From Streptomyces sp. WMMC940 (GTDB taxonomy: Bacteria > Actinomycetota > Actinomycetes > Streptomycetales > Streptomycetaceae), in assembly GCF_027460265.1 (NCBI RefSeq), contig NZ_JAPZBC010000001.1:6493501-6557500 (forward strand): 64,000 nt of DNA, given 5' to 3'. The stretch's first letter is position 1, and each line of letters begins with the position of its first letter. The notes beneath the pieces were generated by a model. It ran no database searches. It saw only the letters and a program-made list of their open reading frames with translations, and was not told the DNA's origin. The position numbers were made by a program, and so were the translations under genes. Shown here piece by piece: positions 8,797-17,123 of this stretch.

Positions 8797-9007
8797 CCCA
8801 GCCGGTCCGCCCGCTCCACACCGGTGCCGCCGTGAGCCTGTTCCACTCCTGGTCACGGCGGCCCGGCAGGGTCCGTCCGGCGCTGGCCCAGCGGTGCAGC
8901 AGTTCGCGGTAGATCGGCGGATCGGGCGTATGCGGAACCGATTCTTCTTGATGTGACGTCATCAGCCAGCGGCGGCCCTGGCCGCCCTTGGGGTGCTGCG
9001 CGGTCAT
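8759..9007 (-). CDS. Small hypothetical protein overlapping the acyl-CoA dehydrogenase 3' end
   Basis: An 82-residue frame with mostly GC-rich third positions and a protein-like sequence (PPIYRELLHRWASAGRTLPG, then RRDQEWNRL) that resembles short hypothetical proteins I have seen annotated in Streptomyces. The last 38 bp run antisense into the 3' end of the acyl-CoA dehydrogenase gene. The Shine-Dalgarno is weak (GGACGGGC directly before the ATG), and a second in-frame ATG lies at 8962. No function can be proposed. Moderate confidence that it is a real gene. Confidence 0.45.
   Translation of the reverse strand: MTAQHPKGGQGRRWLMTSHQEESVPHTPDPPIYRELLHRWASAGRTLPGRRDQEWNRLTAAPVWSGRTGWVSGTLARRGDGR
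8821..8866 (+). terminator. Hairpin downstream of acyl-CoA dehydrogenase
   Basis: A 10-bp perfect inverted repeat (8826-8835 with 8853-8862), extended by CCGG/CCGG after a one-base bulge, sits 24 bp after the acyl-CoA dehydrogenase stop. It lies inside the small antisense frame, so it is either a real terminator or a codon-level coincidence. Confidence 0.5.
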
Positions 9008-9305
9008 GCCCGTCCAAACGGCCTCCGGCCGCGCGGAGTCACCCTCGACGTCATTCGAGCACCGGTTCGCCCGCTCACCGGGGCGGGCGGGCCCGGCCCC
9101 GGCCGGGTGCCCTCCGGCGCGCACGCGCCGCAGGGCGAGATGTACGCGCCCCGCGGACGACCGTCGTACGCCCCGGACGTGACGTGCCGTCACATGTCCT
9201 TCGGTCGACGGGAGACGACGGAGGAACCGGACCGGACGATCCCGCACCGCGACAGCGGCGCCGTCGAGGGGCGGGGGAGATCCGGGGTGGCCGGGGAGCC
9301 GCCGC

Positions 9306-9710
9306 TCAGGCGGCCCGCCGCATCGGGGGCACCTTCAGGGGCCGCGAACCCGGGCCGCCCACGTGCGAGAAGGGTTGCGTCCGCCAGTCCAGCCCCTGAG
9401 GGAGCGTCAACAGCAGTGCCGTGTCCTGTTCCTGGACCTCGAGGGTGTCGTCCGCGGGGCGGGCCTCCACCGCCGCCCGGCCCGTCCCGGCGCAGACCGA
9501 GAGGACGAACGGGTTCCACGGCGTCGGGCACAGTGCGTGCTCGGGGAGCACGTGCTCGTCCGCGAGCAGCGCGATCGGCTGCGCGCAGTCCGGGCAGACG
9601 ACCCGGTACATCTCGAAGGTCTCGTAGGAGTCGAGCTCGTCGTCCTCGTGGGACACGACGGAATCAGCAGGCTCCGGTTCGTGACGTCCGGTGCGCTTCA
9701 GGCTCTGCAT
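9306..9710 (-). CDS. Conserved hypothetical protein with a possible zinc-binding cysteine set
   Basis: 134 residues, soluble. The N-terminal 30 residues are acidic; CPDC (Cys39, Cys42), then Cys61 and Cys73, could form a zinc ribbon, with several His residues between them. The rest carries alternating hydrophobic segments (DTALLLTLPQGLDW) and a basic C-terminus. The ATG has a good GGGGAG 7 bases upstream. It is divergently arranged with the Lrp-type regulator, 204 bp away. I do not recognise a named family, and the function is unknown. Confidence 0.72.
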   Translation of the reverse strand: MQSLKRTGRHEPEPADSVVSHEDDELDSYETFEMYRVVCPDCAQPIALLADEHVLPEHALCPTPWNPFVLSVCAGTGRAAVEARPADDTLEVQEQDTALLLTLPQGLDWRTQPFSHVGGPGSRPLKVPPMRRAA

Positions 9711-9914
9711 GGAGAATCTCCCCCTCGGGTGGGCCGACCAGGCGCTTGCGGCCTCGACCACAGCAAGCACTTCCCTCCCGGCGCGCGGGGTAACCGCGCG
9801 GCCCCGGCGGACACGGCCCCATGCCTGTGGTGTTCGTCACATGCCTGCCGCAGGTGCCCTCCCGGGGGGCGGTCGACTGTGCCGGAGGGCGCCCGGGGCA
9901 ATAGGTTGACCTGC

Positions 9915-10355
9915 ATGGAGGAGCTGGATCGTCAGATCGTCGAGTTGCTCGTCAGGGACGGGCGCATGAGCTACACCGATCTGGGCAAGGCCACGGGCCT
10001 GTCCACCTCGGCGGTGCACCAGCGCGTGCGCCGGCTCGAGCAGCGGGGCGTCATCCGGGGGTACGCCGCCGTCGTCGACCCCGAGGAGGTCGGACTGCCG
10101 CTCACCGCGTTTATCTCGGTGAAACCCTTCGACCCCAGTGCTCCCGACGACATCGCCGAGCGGCTGGCCGGCGTTCCCGAGATCGAGGCCTGCCACAGCG
10201 TCGCCGGGGACGAGAACTACATCCTCAAGGTCCGGGTCGGTACCCCGCTGGAGCTGGAGGAGCTGCTGGGGCAGATCCGCTCGCTGGCCGGTGTCTCCAC
10301 GCGCACGACGGTGGTGCTCTCCACACCGTACGAGGCACGGCCGCCGCGAATCTAG
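9915..10355 (+). CDS. Lrp/AsnC family transcriptional regulator
   Basis: 146 residues, typical length. An N-terminal winged HTH (about residues 5-55: DLGKATGLSTSAVHQRVRRL) is followed by a RAM/ACT-like ligand-binding domain (about 65-140; GYAAVVDPEEVGL, HSVAGDENYILKV). Proteins of this family are amino-acid-responsive DNA-binding octamers. A TAGGTT box ends 7 bases before the ATG, so the transcript may be leaderless. The gene ends 9 bp before the amidohydrolase gene, so the two probably form one transcript. The divergent hypothetical gene is a candidate target. Confidence 0.92.
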   Translation: MEELDRQIVELLVRDGRMSYTDLGKATGLSTSAVHQRVRRLEQRGVIRGYAAVVDPEEVGLPLTAFISVKPFDPSAPDDIAERLAGVPEIEACHSVAGDENYILKVRVGTPLELEELLGQIRSLAGVSTRTTVVLSTPYEARPPRI

Positions 10356-10364
10356 GCTGTTCCC

Positions 10365-11987
10365 ATGAGTGAGAGCGCGACCCCGGCCGAACACCGCACC
10401 GTGCTGCTGCGCGGTGGCGAAGTCCACAGCCCCGCCGACCCCTTCGCCACGGCGATGGTGGTCGAACGCGGGCACATCGCCTGGGTGGGCTCCGAAGGGG
10501 CCGCGGACGCCTTCGCCGGGGGGGTGGACGAGGTGATCGACCTGGAGGGCGCCCTCGTCACCCCGGCCTTCGTGGACGCGCACGTGCACACGACGGCGAC
10601 GGGCCTGTCACTCACCGGACTCGACCTCTCGTCCGCCGCCTCGCTCGCCGAGGCGGCGGAACGCATCCGGGCGTACGCCGGGACCAGGCCCGCCGACCGG
10701 GTCCTCATCGGACACGGCTGGGACGCCTCGCGCTGGCCCGAGCGGCGTCCGCTCAGCCGCGAGGAGCTGGACGGGCTCACAGGCGGCCGCCCCCTCTACC
10801 TCACCCGGATCGACGTCCATTCGGCGCTGGTCACCACCGCGATGCTCGACCTCGTGCCCGCGGTCCGCGGCACGGACGGCTTCCGCGACGGCGAGCCGCT
10901 CACCGGCGAGGCGCACCACGTCGTCCGGGCGGCCGCGTACGCCTCGGTCTCGCCAGGGCAGCGGGCAGGGGCCCAGCGTGCCGCGCTGCGGCACGCCGCG
11001 TCCCTCGGCATCGGCACCGTCCACGAGTGCGGCGGGCCCGACATCTCCTCCGAGGACGACTTCACGGGGCTGCTCAAGACGGCGGCCGACGAGCCGGGGC
11101 CGCGCGTCGTGGGCTACTGGGCCGACACGGACGTGGAGCGGGCCCGCGCCGTCGGGGCCGCCGGAGCGGCCGGAGACCTCTTCGCCGACGGTTCGCTCGG
11201 CTCGCACACCGCCTGCCTGAACGAGCCGTACGCCGACGCCCCGCACACCGGTGCCGCCCACCTCGACGCGGCCGCCGTCACCGCGCATGTCACCGCGTGC
11301 ACCGAGGCCGGGCTCCAGGCCGGCTTCCACGCAATCGGCGACCGCGCGATCGGCGACGTCGTGGCCGGAGTGAGGGCCGCCGCGGACGCCCTCGGGCTCG
11401 CCCGGATCCGCGCCGCCCGCCACCGGGTCGAACACGCCGAGATGCTCACCCCCGAAACGGTCGCCGCGTTCGCCGAGCTCGGTCTGACCGCCTCGGTGCA
11501 GCCCGCGTTCGACGCGGCCTGGGGCGGCGACACCGGTATGTACGCGCAGCGCCTGGGCGTCGAGCGGGCCCGCACCCTCAACCCGTACGCCGCCCTGCTG
11601 CGCGCCGGGGTCCCGCTGGCCTTCGGCTCGGACAGCCCGGTCACCCCCGTCGACCCGTGGGGGACCGTCAGGGCCGCGGCCTTCCACCGCACGCCCGAGC
11701 ACCGGATCTCCGTACGCGCCGCCTTCACCGCCCACACCCGCGGCGGCTGGCGCGCCGTCGGACGCGACGACGCGGGGACGCTGGTGCCCGGGGCCCCCGC
11801 GGACTACGCGGTCTGGCGCACCGGTGAGCTCGTCGTCCAGGCGCCCGACGACCGGGTCGCCCGCTGGTCCACCGACCCCCGTTCCGGGACGCCCGGCCTG
11901 CCCGATCTCACCCCCGGAAACACGCTCCCGGAGTGCCTGCGGACCGTGGTCTTCGGACAAACGGTCTACGTACGGCCGGGCGAGTGA
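10365..11987 (+). CDS. YtcJ-type metal-dependent amidohydrolase
   Basis: 540 residues, usual for the YtcJ/amidohydrolase 3 group. Metal and catalytic motifs of the TIM-barrel amidohydrolases are present: HVHTT near residue 72, GHGWD, a Lys/Glu-region replaced by the ADGSLGSHTA segment, GFHAIGDRA, RVEHAEML and FGSDSPVTPVDPW. The enzyme should hydrolyse a C-N bond in an amide or cyclic compound, substrate unknown. It is cytoplasmic, with no signal peptide. It lies 9 bp behind the Lrp regulator gene, which suggests amino-acid- or amide-related regulation; that link is inferred from position only. Confidence 0.88.
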   Translation: MSESATPAEHRTVLLRGGEVHSPADPFATAMVVERGHIAWVGSEGAADAFAGGVDEVIDLEGALVTPAFVDAHVHTTATGLSLTGLDLSSAASLAEAAERIRAYAGTRPADRVLIGHGWDASRWPERRPLSREELDGLTGGRPLYLTRIDVHSALVTTAMLDLVPAVRGTDGFRDGEPLTGEAHHVVRAAAYASVSPGQRAGAQRAALRHAASLGIGTVHECGGPDISSEDDFTGLLKTAADEPGPRVVGYWADTDVERARAVGAAGAAGDLFADGSLGSHTACLNEPYADAPHTGAAHLDAAAVTAHVTACTEAGLQAGFHAIGDRAIGDVVAGVRAAADALGLARIRAARHRVEHAEMLTPETVAAFAELGLTASVQPAFDAAWGGDTGMYAQRLGVERARTLNPYAALLRAGVPLAFGSDSPVTPVDPWGTVRAAAFHRTPEHRISVRAAFTAHTRGGWRAVGRDDAGTLVPGAPADYAVWRTGELVVQAPDDRVARWSTDPRSGTPGLPDLTPGNTLPECLRTVVFGQTVYVRPGE

Positions 11988-12495
11988 CATCGGGACGAAT
12001 CCTCCCGGAGGTCGCCGCCGTGCGGGTTCCTCCACGACCTGCGGATCTTCGTCGCTGACCAGCCCGAACGGTCAATCGCCGCAGATCGCACGACTGTTGA
12101 CAGAGTGCGCCCGTGGGCCGGTAGGTTCGGCAGGTCCACCACAGGACATCCGACCGGCCGGCTTCCACGCAGTCGTCGAACGCCGCTGGGCCAGGGGGTG
12201 GAGCGCCGCACCGGCACTCCACCACTGGGAGCCAGGTCCAGCGCCCGCGCCTCGGGGCGAGGGAAGGCCGCGGCCGGTGGGGGTCCCCCCTGCTCCCACG
12301 GAGCTCGGGGGAAGGTGCGACCCGGGTGGGGCCCGGCGTTCAGTAGACAACGGCTCTCGGTCGACCCGCAGCCAGCGGTTCCCAGGCCGGCCCGAAGGAC
12401 GCCGGGCCCCACCCTTCGCCCCGCACCGTGCCGTCGTCGCCCCACCGGCGGCGCTCGCTATGGTGGGTCCCTGCGTACGGACGTTAAGGGGCAGC
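11988..12495. other. 508-bp non-coding region upstream of ppm1 with inverted repeats
   Basis: No gene is supported. The right half contains two nested repeat structures (listed separately), and CTATGGTGGGT at about 12459 could be a -10 region for ppm1. The left half shows no feature I can defend. Confidence 0.5.
12285..12414. repeat. Nested inverted-repeat element
   Basis: Two structures lie side by side. The first is a 27-base imperfect hairpin (12285-12296 with 12300-12311; 10 of 12 pairs, loop CAC) with the CCCCC...GGGGG look of a common Streptomyces dispersed intergenic repeat. The second is a perfect 16-bp inverted repeat (12324-12339 with 12399-12414; arm GGGTGGGGCCCGGCGT) enclosing 59 bases. 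It may be a decayed miniature element or an RNA structure in the ppm1 leader. Confidence 0.5.
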
Positions 12496-13263
12496 ATGAA
12501 AGACGGCGGTCAGAGGCGGTACGGCCCGCTCGGCAGAGCCTTGGTGATCATTCCGACCTACAACGAGGCGGAGAACATCGAGCCGATCGTCTCCCGGGTG
12601 CGTGCCGCCGTGCCGGAGGCCGACATCCTGGTCGCCGACGACAACAGCCCCGACGGCACGGGAAAGATCGCCGACGAGCTCTCGGCCGAGGACGGCCAGG
12701 TCCACGTACTGCACCGCAAGGGCAAGGAGGGCCTCGGAGCCGCCTACCTCGCGGGCTTCCGCTGGGGCATCGACAACGGCTACGGCGTCCTGGTCGAGAT
12801 GGACGCCGACGGCTCCCACCAGCCGGAGGAGCTGCCCAGGCTCCTCACCGCGCTCAAGGGTGCCGACCTCGTGCTCGGCTCGCGGTGGGTGCCCGGCGGG
12901 CGCGTCGTGAACTGGCCCAAGTCCCGGGAGTTCCTCTCGCGCGGCGGCAGCACCTACTCGCGACTGTTGCTCGGTGTCCCGATCCGTGATGTCACGGGCG
13001 GCTTCCGCGCCTTCCGCAAGGAGACCCTCGAAGGGCTGGGGCTGGACGGTGTGGCCTCGCAGGGCTACTGCTTCCAGGTGGACCTCGCCCGGCGGGCCGT
13101 GGAGGCGGGGTTCCACGTGGTGGAGGTGCCGATCACCTTCGTCGAGCGCGAACTGGGCGACTCCAAGATGAGCCGAGACATCGTCGTCGAGGCGCTGTGG
13201 CGGGTCACCGCCTGGGGCGTCGGCGCCCGGGCCGGCAAGATCATCGGCCGTAGGCCGTTCTGA
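12496..13263 (+). CDS. ppm1: Polyprenol monophosphomannose synthase
   Basis: 255 residues, a GT2-family glycosyltransferase without membrane segments, as in actinobacterial Ppm enzymes. Motifs: IPTYNEAENI at the N-terminus, ADDNSPDGTG, the metal-binding DxD in VEMDADGSHQPEEL, GSRWVPGG and the acceptor region GGFRAFRKETL. It transfers mannose from GDP-mannose to polyprenyl phosphate, and the product feeds protein O-mannosylation (Pmt) and glycolipid assembly. As I recall, the S. coelicolor orthologue (SCO1423) is needed for phage phiC31 infection. The ATG has AAGGGG upstream. GlcNAc or glucose as donor cannot be excluded by sequence alone, but the family fit is strong. Confidence 0.93.
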   Translation: MKDGGQRRYGPLGRALVIIPTYNEAENIEPIVSRVRAAVPEADILVADDNSPDGTGKIADELSAEDGQVHVLHRKGKEGLGAAYLAGFRWGIDNGYGVLVEMDADGSHQPEELPRLLTALKGADLVLGSRWVPGGRVVNWPKSREFLSRGGSTYSRLLLGVPIRDVTGGFRAFRKETLEGLGLDGVASQGYCFQVDLARRAVEAGFHVVEVPITFVERELGDSKMSRDIVVEALWRVTAWGVGARAGKIIGRRPF

Positions 13264-13480
13264 CGGGTCCCGGCCGCACGAGCCCCTGAGCCCTTGACCG
13301 CCGCTCCCGGCCCCGCGGCAGGTCCCCGGTACCGGGCCGGGCGTCGGTCCGGCAGACCCGGCGCGGTCGGTCGGACCGCCCCGACACCGGCCGCGGCCCC
13401 GGCCCGGCGTTCCCAGCCCGCCGGCCGGATTGCCGACCGGCCTTACGTCACTCCTGCCGCGACCCAGGCACACTGGGAGC

Positions 13481-14062
13481 ATGACGACCGGCGCAACGAC
13501 ACCGACGGCCCCCAGGCGCTCGCGCGCCCGCACCTTCGTTCCCCTCGGCATCGCCGCCTGGCTCGTGCTGGAGATCTGGCTGCTGACCGTCGTGGCCGGC
13601 GCCGCGGGCGGGCTCACCGTCTTCGCGCTGCTCGTGGCCGGAGGCGTGCTCGGCGCCGTGGTGATCAAACGGGCCGGGCGTCGTGCCTTCCGCAGTCTGT
13701 CGGAGACCATCCAGCGGCAGCAGTCGGGCACGGCGAGCACCGCCGGCGCCGAGGACGCACGGAGCACCGGGAACGGCTTCCTGATGCTCGGCGGACTGCT
13801 CCTCATGCTGCCCGGCCTGGTGTCGGACGCGGCCGGTCTCCTGCTGCTCGTGCCGGCGGTCCGCACGGCGCTCGGGCGGAGGACCGAGCGGTCGCTGGAG
13901 CGCCGGATGCGGCAGGCGGGTCCCGGTTCCCTCGGTGACGCATTCCAGCAGGCCCGTATTCACCGCCCGGACGGAAAGATCGTGCAGGGTGAGGTCGTCC
14001 GGGAGGACACACCCGCGGGACCCCGACCCGAGCCGGGTCCGCGCCCGCCGCTGATGTCGTAG
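13481..14062 (+). CDS. fxsA: FxsA family membrane protein
   Basis: 193 residues. It has hydrophobic helices at about residues 19-38 (FVPLGIAAWLVLEIWLLTVV), 42-62 and 98-130 (GFLMLGGLLLMLPGLVSDAA, the FxsA hallmark), then a basic, polar cytoplasmic tail. FxsA of E. coli relieves exclusion of phage T7 by the F plasmid when overproduced; the cellular role in actinobacteria is unknown. The ATG at 13481 follows GGGAGC. It ends before a strong terminator shared with rbpA. Confidence 0.88.
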   Translation: MTTGATTPTAPRRSRARTFVPLGIAAWLVLEIWLLTVVAGAAGGLTVFALLVAGGVLGAVVIKRAGRRAFRSLSETIQRQQSGTASTAGAEDARSTGNGFLMLGGLLLMLPGLVSDAAGLLLLVPAVRTALGRRTERSLERRMRQAGPGSLGDAFQQARIHRPDGKIVQGEVVREDTPAGPRPEPGPRPPLMS

Positions 14063-14216
14063 CCCCGCGGTCCCGCACGGTCTGCGGCCCCTCGGGACCG
14101 CGCCTGCGCGACGAAGCTGACAGGAATCCCTGGTGCCGGGCCGTCGCCGCCGGGCCCCGTGGACCCGTAGGGCAGGTGCCCGAGCCGTGTGCCCGGCGTA
14201 CGGGAGCGCATACGAA

Positions 14217-14265
14217 GGAGCCGCGGGCTGCGGCACACGATGTGTGTGCGGCAGCCCGCGGCTCC
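14217..14265. terminator. Long bidirectional terminator between fxsA and rbpA
   Basis: A 15-bp perfect stem (GGAGCCGCGGGCTGC at 14217-14231 with 14251-14265), continued after one G-G mismatch by 6 more pairs (14233-14238 with 14244-14249) and a 5-base loop. It lies between the two convergent genes, about 30 bp from the rbpA stop. Confidence 0.88.
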
Positions 14266-14294
14266 TGCGCTATGCGCGAGTCGATGGTGCGCCC

Positions 14295-14669
14295 TTACGC
14301 GGACTTCCGGCTGTCGCGCGGGTGCACCGCGATGTTCATGGCTCCGGAGCGGAGGACGGCCAGCCGTTCGGCCAGCACCTCCTCGAGCTCCTCACGCGTG
14401 CGCCGTTCCATGAGCATGTCCCAGTGCGTACGCGCGGGCTTCCCCTTCTTCTCCTCGGGGCCGTCCCCGTCCACCAGGAGTGCCTGGGCGCCGCACGCCT
14501 TGCACTCCCACTCCGGCGGAATCTCCGCCTCGACCGAGAACGGCATCTCGAAACGATGTCCGTTCTGGCATGCGTACTCCACCGCCTGGCGCGGGGCCAG
14601 ATCGATGCCGCGGTCGGTCTCGTAGCTGGTCACCACGAGGCGCGTGCCGCGAAGAGCTCGCTCACTCAT
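14295..14669 (-). CDS. rbpA: RNA polymerase-binding protein RbpA
   Basis: 124 residues, matching Streptomyces RbpA from end to end. It has a disordered N-terminal tail, the RbpA core with the zinc ligand set Cys34, His38, Cys56, Cys59 (CQNGHRF and WECKACGA), a basic linker (KKGKPARTHWDML) and the C-terminal helical sigma-interaction domain (TREELEEVLAERLAVLRSG). RbpA binds RNA polymerase and the principal sigma factor, stabilises open complexes and raises basal rifampicin tolerance. GGGAGG lies 8 bases before the ATG. A SigR-type promoter lies about 60-90 bp upstream, in keeping with induction by disulfide stress. Confidence 0.97.
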   Translation of the reverse strand: MSERALRGTRLVVTSYETDRGIDLAPRQAVEYACQNGHRFEMPFSVEAEIPPEWECKACGAQALLVDGDGPEEKKGKPARTHWDMLMERRTREELEEVLAERLAVLRSGAMNIAVHPRDSRKSA

Positions 14670-14730
14670 GAATCGTGCCTCCCGGGCTTGTCGCCCACAG
14701 GACAGGTGTCGCTGTCGTCGTCATCCGGTC

Positions 14731-14756
14731 AACGTCCGGTCGGCGGTAAAGATTCC
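14731..14756 (-). promoter_or_regulatory. SigR-type promoter of rbpA
   Basis: Read on the minus strand, GGAAT (14756-14752), exactly 18 bases and GTT (14733-14731) match the SigR consensus GGAAT-N18-GTT. The predicted start is near 14725, giving a leader of about 55 bases before the rbpA ATG. SigR control of rbpA is reported for S. coelicolor. Confidence 0.82.
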
Positions 14757-14937
14757 CGTTGCCGGTCATGCGTCGTCGCCCGTCGTGCCGCTGCTTTTCC
14801 AGGGTTTGGGTACCCACCAGTGCCCGGTTTGTCACATCTGGCAGAAAGTGTCACCCAGCGTTTGGAGCTTTTCAGCGCGCAGTAACGGTCCGCCTGGCAG
14901 GCCAAAGGCGTACACTACCGGCCCTTCGCTTCAACGT

Positions 14938-16305
14938 CTAAATCCGCTCCGGTACCGGGTTCCCCGCCGCGGCCACCGCACGCCTCACCGGGACGCGCGC
15001 CAGGAGCACGAATCCCAGTGCGAAGAAGATCACCAGGGAGATGATGGCAGTCCGGTAGCTTCCCGTCAGCTGGAACGCCAGACCGAACACCAGCGGCCCC
15101 AGCCAGCTCAGCCCCCGGTCGCTCATCTCGTACGCGGAGAAGTACTCCGCCTCCTTGCCGCGTGGGACGAGATGGGAGAACAGCGAGCGGGACAGCGCCT
15201 GGCTCCCGCCGAGCACCAGGCCGATCGCGGCGGCGAGTGCGTAGAACCACACCGGCGTCCGCGCGGGCAGGAAGTATCCGGCGGCGAGGATCGACGTCCA
15301 CACGGCGAGCGAGCCCAGGATCGTGCGCTTGGCCCCGTGGACGCGGGCCAGCCGGCCCATGCCCAGTGCGCCGGCCACCGCCAGCACCTGCACCAGCAGC
15401 ACCGCCGTGATCAAGGTGGTCTGGTCGAGGCCCAGCTCCTCGGAGCCGTACACCGACGCCTGGGAGATCACCGTCTGCACCCCGTCGTTGTAGACGAGGT
15501 ACGCCAGCAGGAAGGACAGCGTCAGCGGATGGCGGCGCATGTCCTTCAGGGTCGCGACCAGTTGGCGCCAGCCCGCTCCGACCGCGCCCTCCGTGAGGCC
15601 GGGCGTCCCGTCCGCGGCCGTCCGGCGGTCCCGCAGGCGCCGCAGCGGCACCAGCGCGAAGGCGCCCCACCACACCCCTGCCGAGGCCAGGCAGACGCGG
15701 ACCGCTTCCGACTCGGAGAGCCCGAAGGACTCGTGGCCGGTGTAGAGGACGAGGTTCATCACCAGGACCAACGCCCCCGAGGTGTAGCCGAAGGCCCAGC
15801 CGCGCGAGGAGACCGTGTCCCGCTCCTCCGGCCCGGCGATCTGGGGCAGGTACGCGTTGTAGAGGACCATCGAGACCGACAGCGAGGCGTTGGCGACGAT
15901 CAGCAGGAACGCGCCGAGGAGATAGCGGTCCCCGTCGAGGAGGAACATGGCCGTCGTCGCCGTCGCCCCCAGATACGCGGCGACCGCCAGGAGCGGCTTC
16001 TTGCGGCCGGTGCGGTCGGCGATGGCACCCGCCATCGGCATCACCAGCACCGCCAGCACCACCGAGACGGACACCGCGTAGGGGAACACGGAACCGGCGC
16101 GGACCGGGATGCCGAGCGGGTGGACGAAACCGTCGGCGTCCGCCGCCGCCTTCGCCACCGCGGTGAGGTACGGACCGAGGAACACCGTCAGGACGCTCGT
16201 CGAGTAGACGGAGCAGGCGAAGTCGTAGAAGTACCAGCCACGCTGTTCGCGGCGGCGATCGGCGTCGTCCGCACCGGTGGTCCGGTCCGCGGTGTCGGCG
16301 GTCAT
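14938..16305 (-). CDS. MFS transporter of the UMF1/Atg22-like group
   Basis: 455 residues with about 12 hydrophobic helices. The N-terminus (RGWYFYDFACSVYSTSVLTV) is the signature of the UMF1/Atg22-like branch of the major facilitator superfamily; ADRTGRKKPLL is the loop 2-3 MFS motif. It is a cytoplasmic membrane permease; amino acids are suggested for yeast Atg22, but bacterial substrates are unknown. It follows the glycerophosphodiesterase gene by 44 bp on the same strand and may belong to that unit. Alternative start sites are not needed; the ATG has GGGGCGGG just upstream. Confidence 0.88.
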   Translation of the reverse strand: MTADTADRTTGADDADRRREQRGWYFYDFACSVYSTSVLTVFLGPYLTAVAKAAADADGFVHPLGIPVRAGSVFPYAVSVSVVLAVLVMPMAGAIADRTGRKKPLLAVAAYLGATATTAMFLLDGDRYLLGAFLLIVANASLSVSMVLYNAYLPQIAGPEERDTVSSRGWAFGYTSGALVLVMNLVLYTGHESFGLSESEAVRVCLASAGVWWGAFALVPLRRLRDRRTAADGTPGLTEGAVGAGWRQLVATLKDMRRHPLTLSFLLAYLVYNDGVQTVISQASVYGSEELGLDQTTLITAVLLVQVLAVAGALGMGRLARVHGAKRTILGSLAVWTSILAAGYFLPARTPVWFYALAAAIGLVLGGSQALSRSLFSHLVPRGKEAEYFSAYEMSDRGLSWLGPLVFGLAFQLTGSYRTAIISLVIFFALGFVLLARVPVRRAVAAAGNPVPERI

Positions 16306-16349
16306 GACCCGCCCCCCTCACTCGTCCCCGTGGGGAGACGTCACGACGC

Positions 16350-17123
16350 TCAGACCCAGACCCCCCGGTCGGTCATCACCGTACGCAGCATCTCCAGATG
16401 ATCGGTCATGATGCCATCCACTCCCAGGTCCAGGAGAGCGGCCGTACGGTCCGGATCGTTCACCGTCCACACGTGCACCTGGAGCCCGCGGGCGTGGGCC
16501 TCGCGGACGAAGCGCCGGTCCACCACACGCATCCCGCCCTGCGACTCCGGTACCTGTGCGCACACCGCGCCGGGGCGCATCACCGCCGGGATCCCGAGCG
16601 AGCGAAGCCGCAGGCCGAGCACCCCGCGCACGCCGTACGAGGTCGCCAGCCCCGGGCCGGCGAGCCGCGCCGCACGCGACACCCGGCTCTCCGAGAACGA
16701 GCCCACGCAGACCCGGTCCCAGGCGTTCGTCCGCCGCACGAGGTCGACCAGTGGCGCCAGCGCGCCCTCGGCCTTGATGTCCACGTTCCAGCGGGCCTCC
16801 GGGAACTCCTCTAGCAGGTCCTCGAAGAGCGGCAGGGGTTCCTTCCCGGCCACCCGTGCCCGTTCCACCTCGGCCCACGGCAGCCGGTCGATCCGGCCGC
16901 GGGCGTCGGTCACCCGGTCCAGAGTCGGGTCGTGGAACGCGACGAGCCTGCCGTCCGCGGTGGTGTGCACGTCCGTCTCGAAGTAGCGGTAGCCGAGCGC
17001 GGCCGCGCGCCGGAACGCCGCCGCCGTGTTCTCCAGGCCGTCGGCCGTGCCGCCGCGGTGGGCGAACGGTATGGGGGCGGGGTGGTCGAGATACGGGTGC
17101 CTGGGGCGCGGTGCGGAAGTCAC
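16350..17123 (-). CDS. Glycerophosphodiester phosphodiesterase
   Basis: 257 residues. Catalytic motifs of the GDPD family: AHRGG (His general acid), LENT, FETDVH (metal ligands), VAFHDPTLDRVTD, NVDIKAEG, and near the C-terminus VHVWTVND and GVDGIMTDHLEML. It hydrolyses glycerophosphodiesters such as glycerophosphocholine to glycerol 3-phosphate and an alcohol. I see no signal peptide, so it probably acts in the cytoplasm. The GTG start overlaps the stop of the upstream YczE-type gene (GTGA), indicating translational coupling; the longer open frame upstream is antisense to other genes and is not used. Confidence 0.93.
   Translation of the reverse strand: MTSAPRPRHPYLDHPAPIPFAHRGGTADGLENTAAAFRRAAALGYRYFETDVHTTADGRLVAFHDPTLDRVTDARGRIDRLPWAEVERARVAGKEPLPLFEDLLEEFPEARWNVDIKAEGALAPLVDLVRRTNAWDRVCVGSFSESRVSRAARLAGPGLATSYGVRGVLGLRLRSLGIPAVMRPGAVCAQVPESQGGMRVVDRRFVREAHARGLQVHVWTVNDPDRTAALLDLGVDGIMTDHLEMLRTVMTDRGVWV

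Noticed and set aside
8949..8964. TGATGTGACGTCATCA, a near-palindrome with a TGACGTCA core
   Set aside because: It falls inside the probable 82-aa gene and is only 14 of 16 bases symmetric; no promoter is placed to use it.
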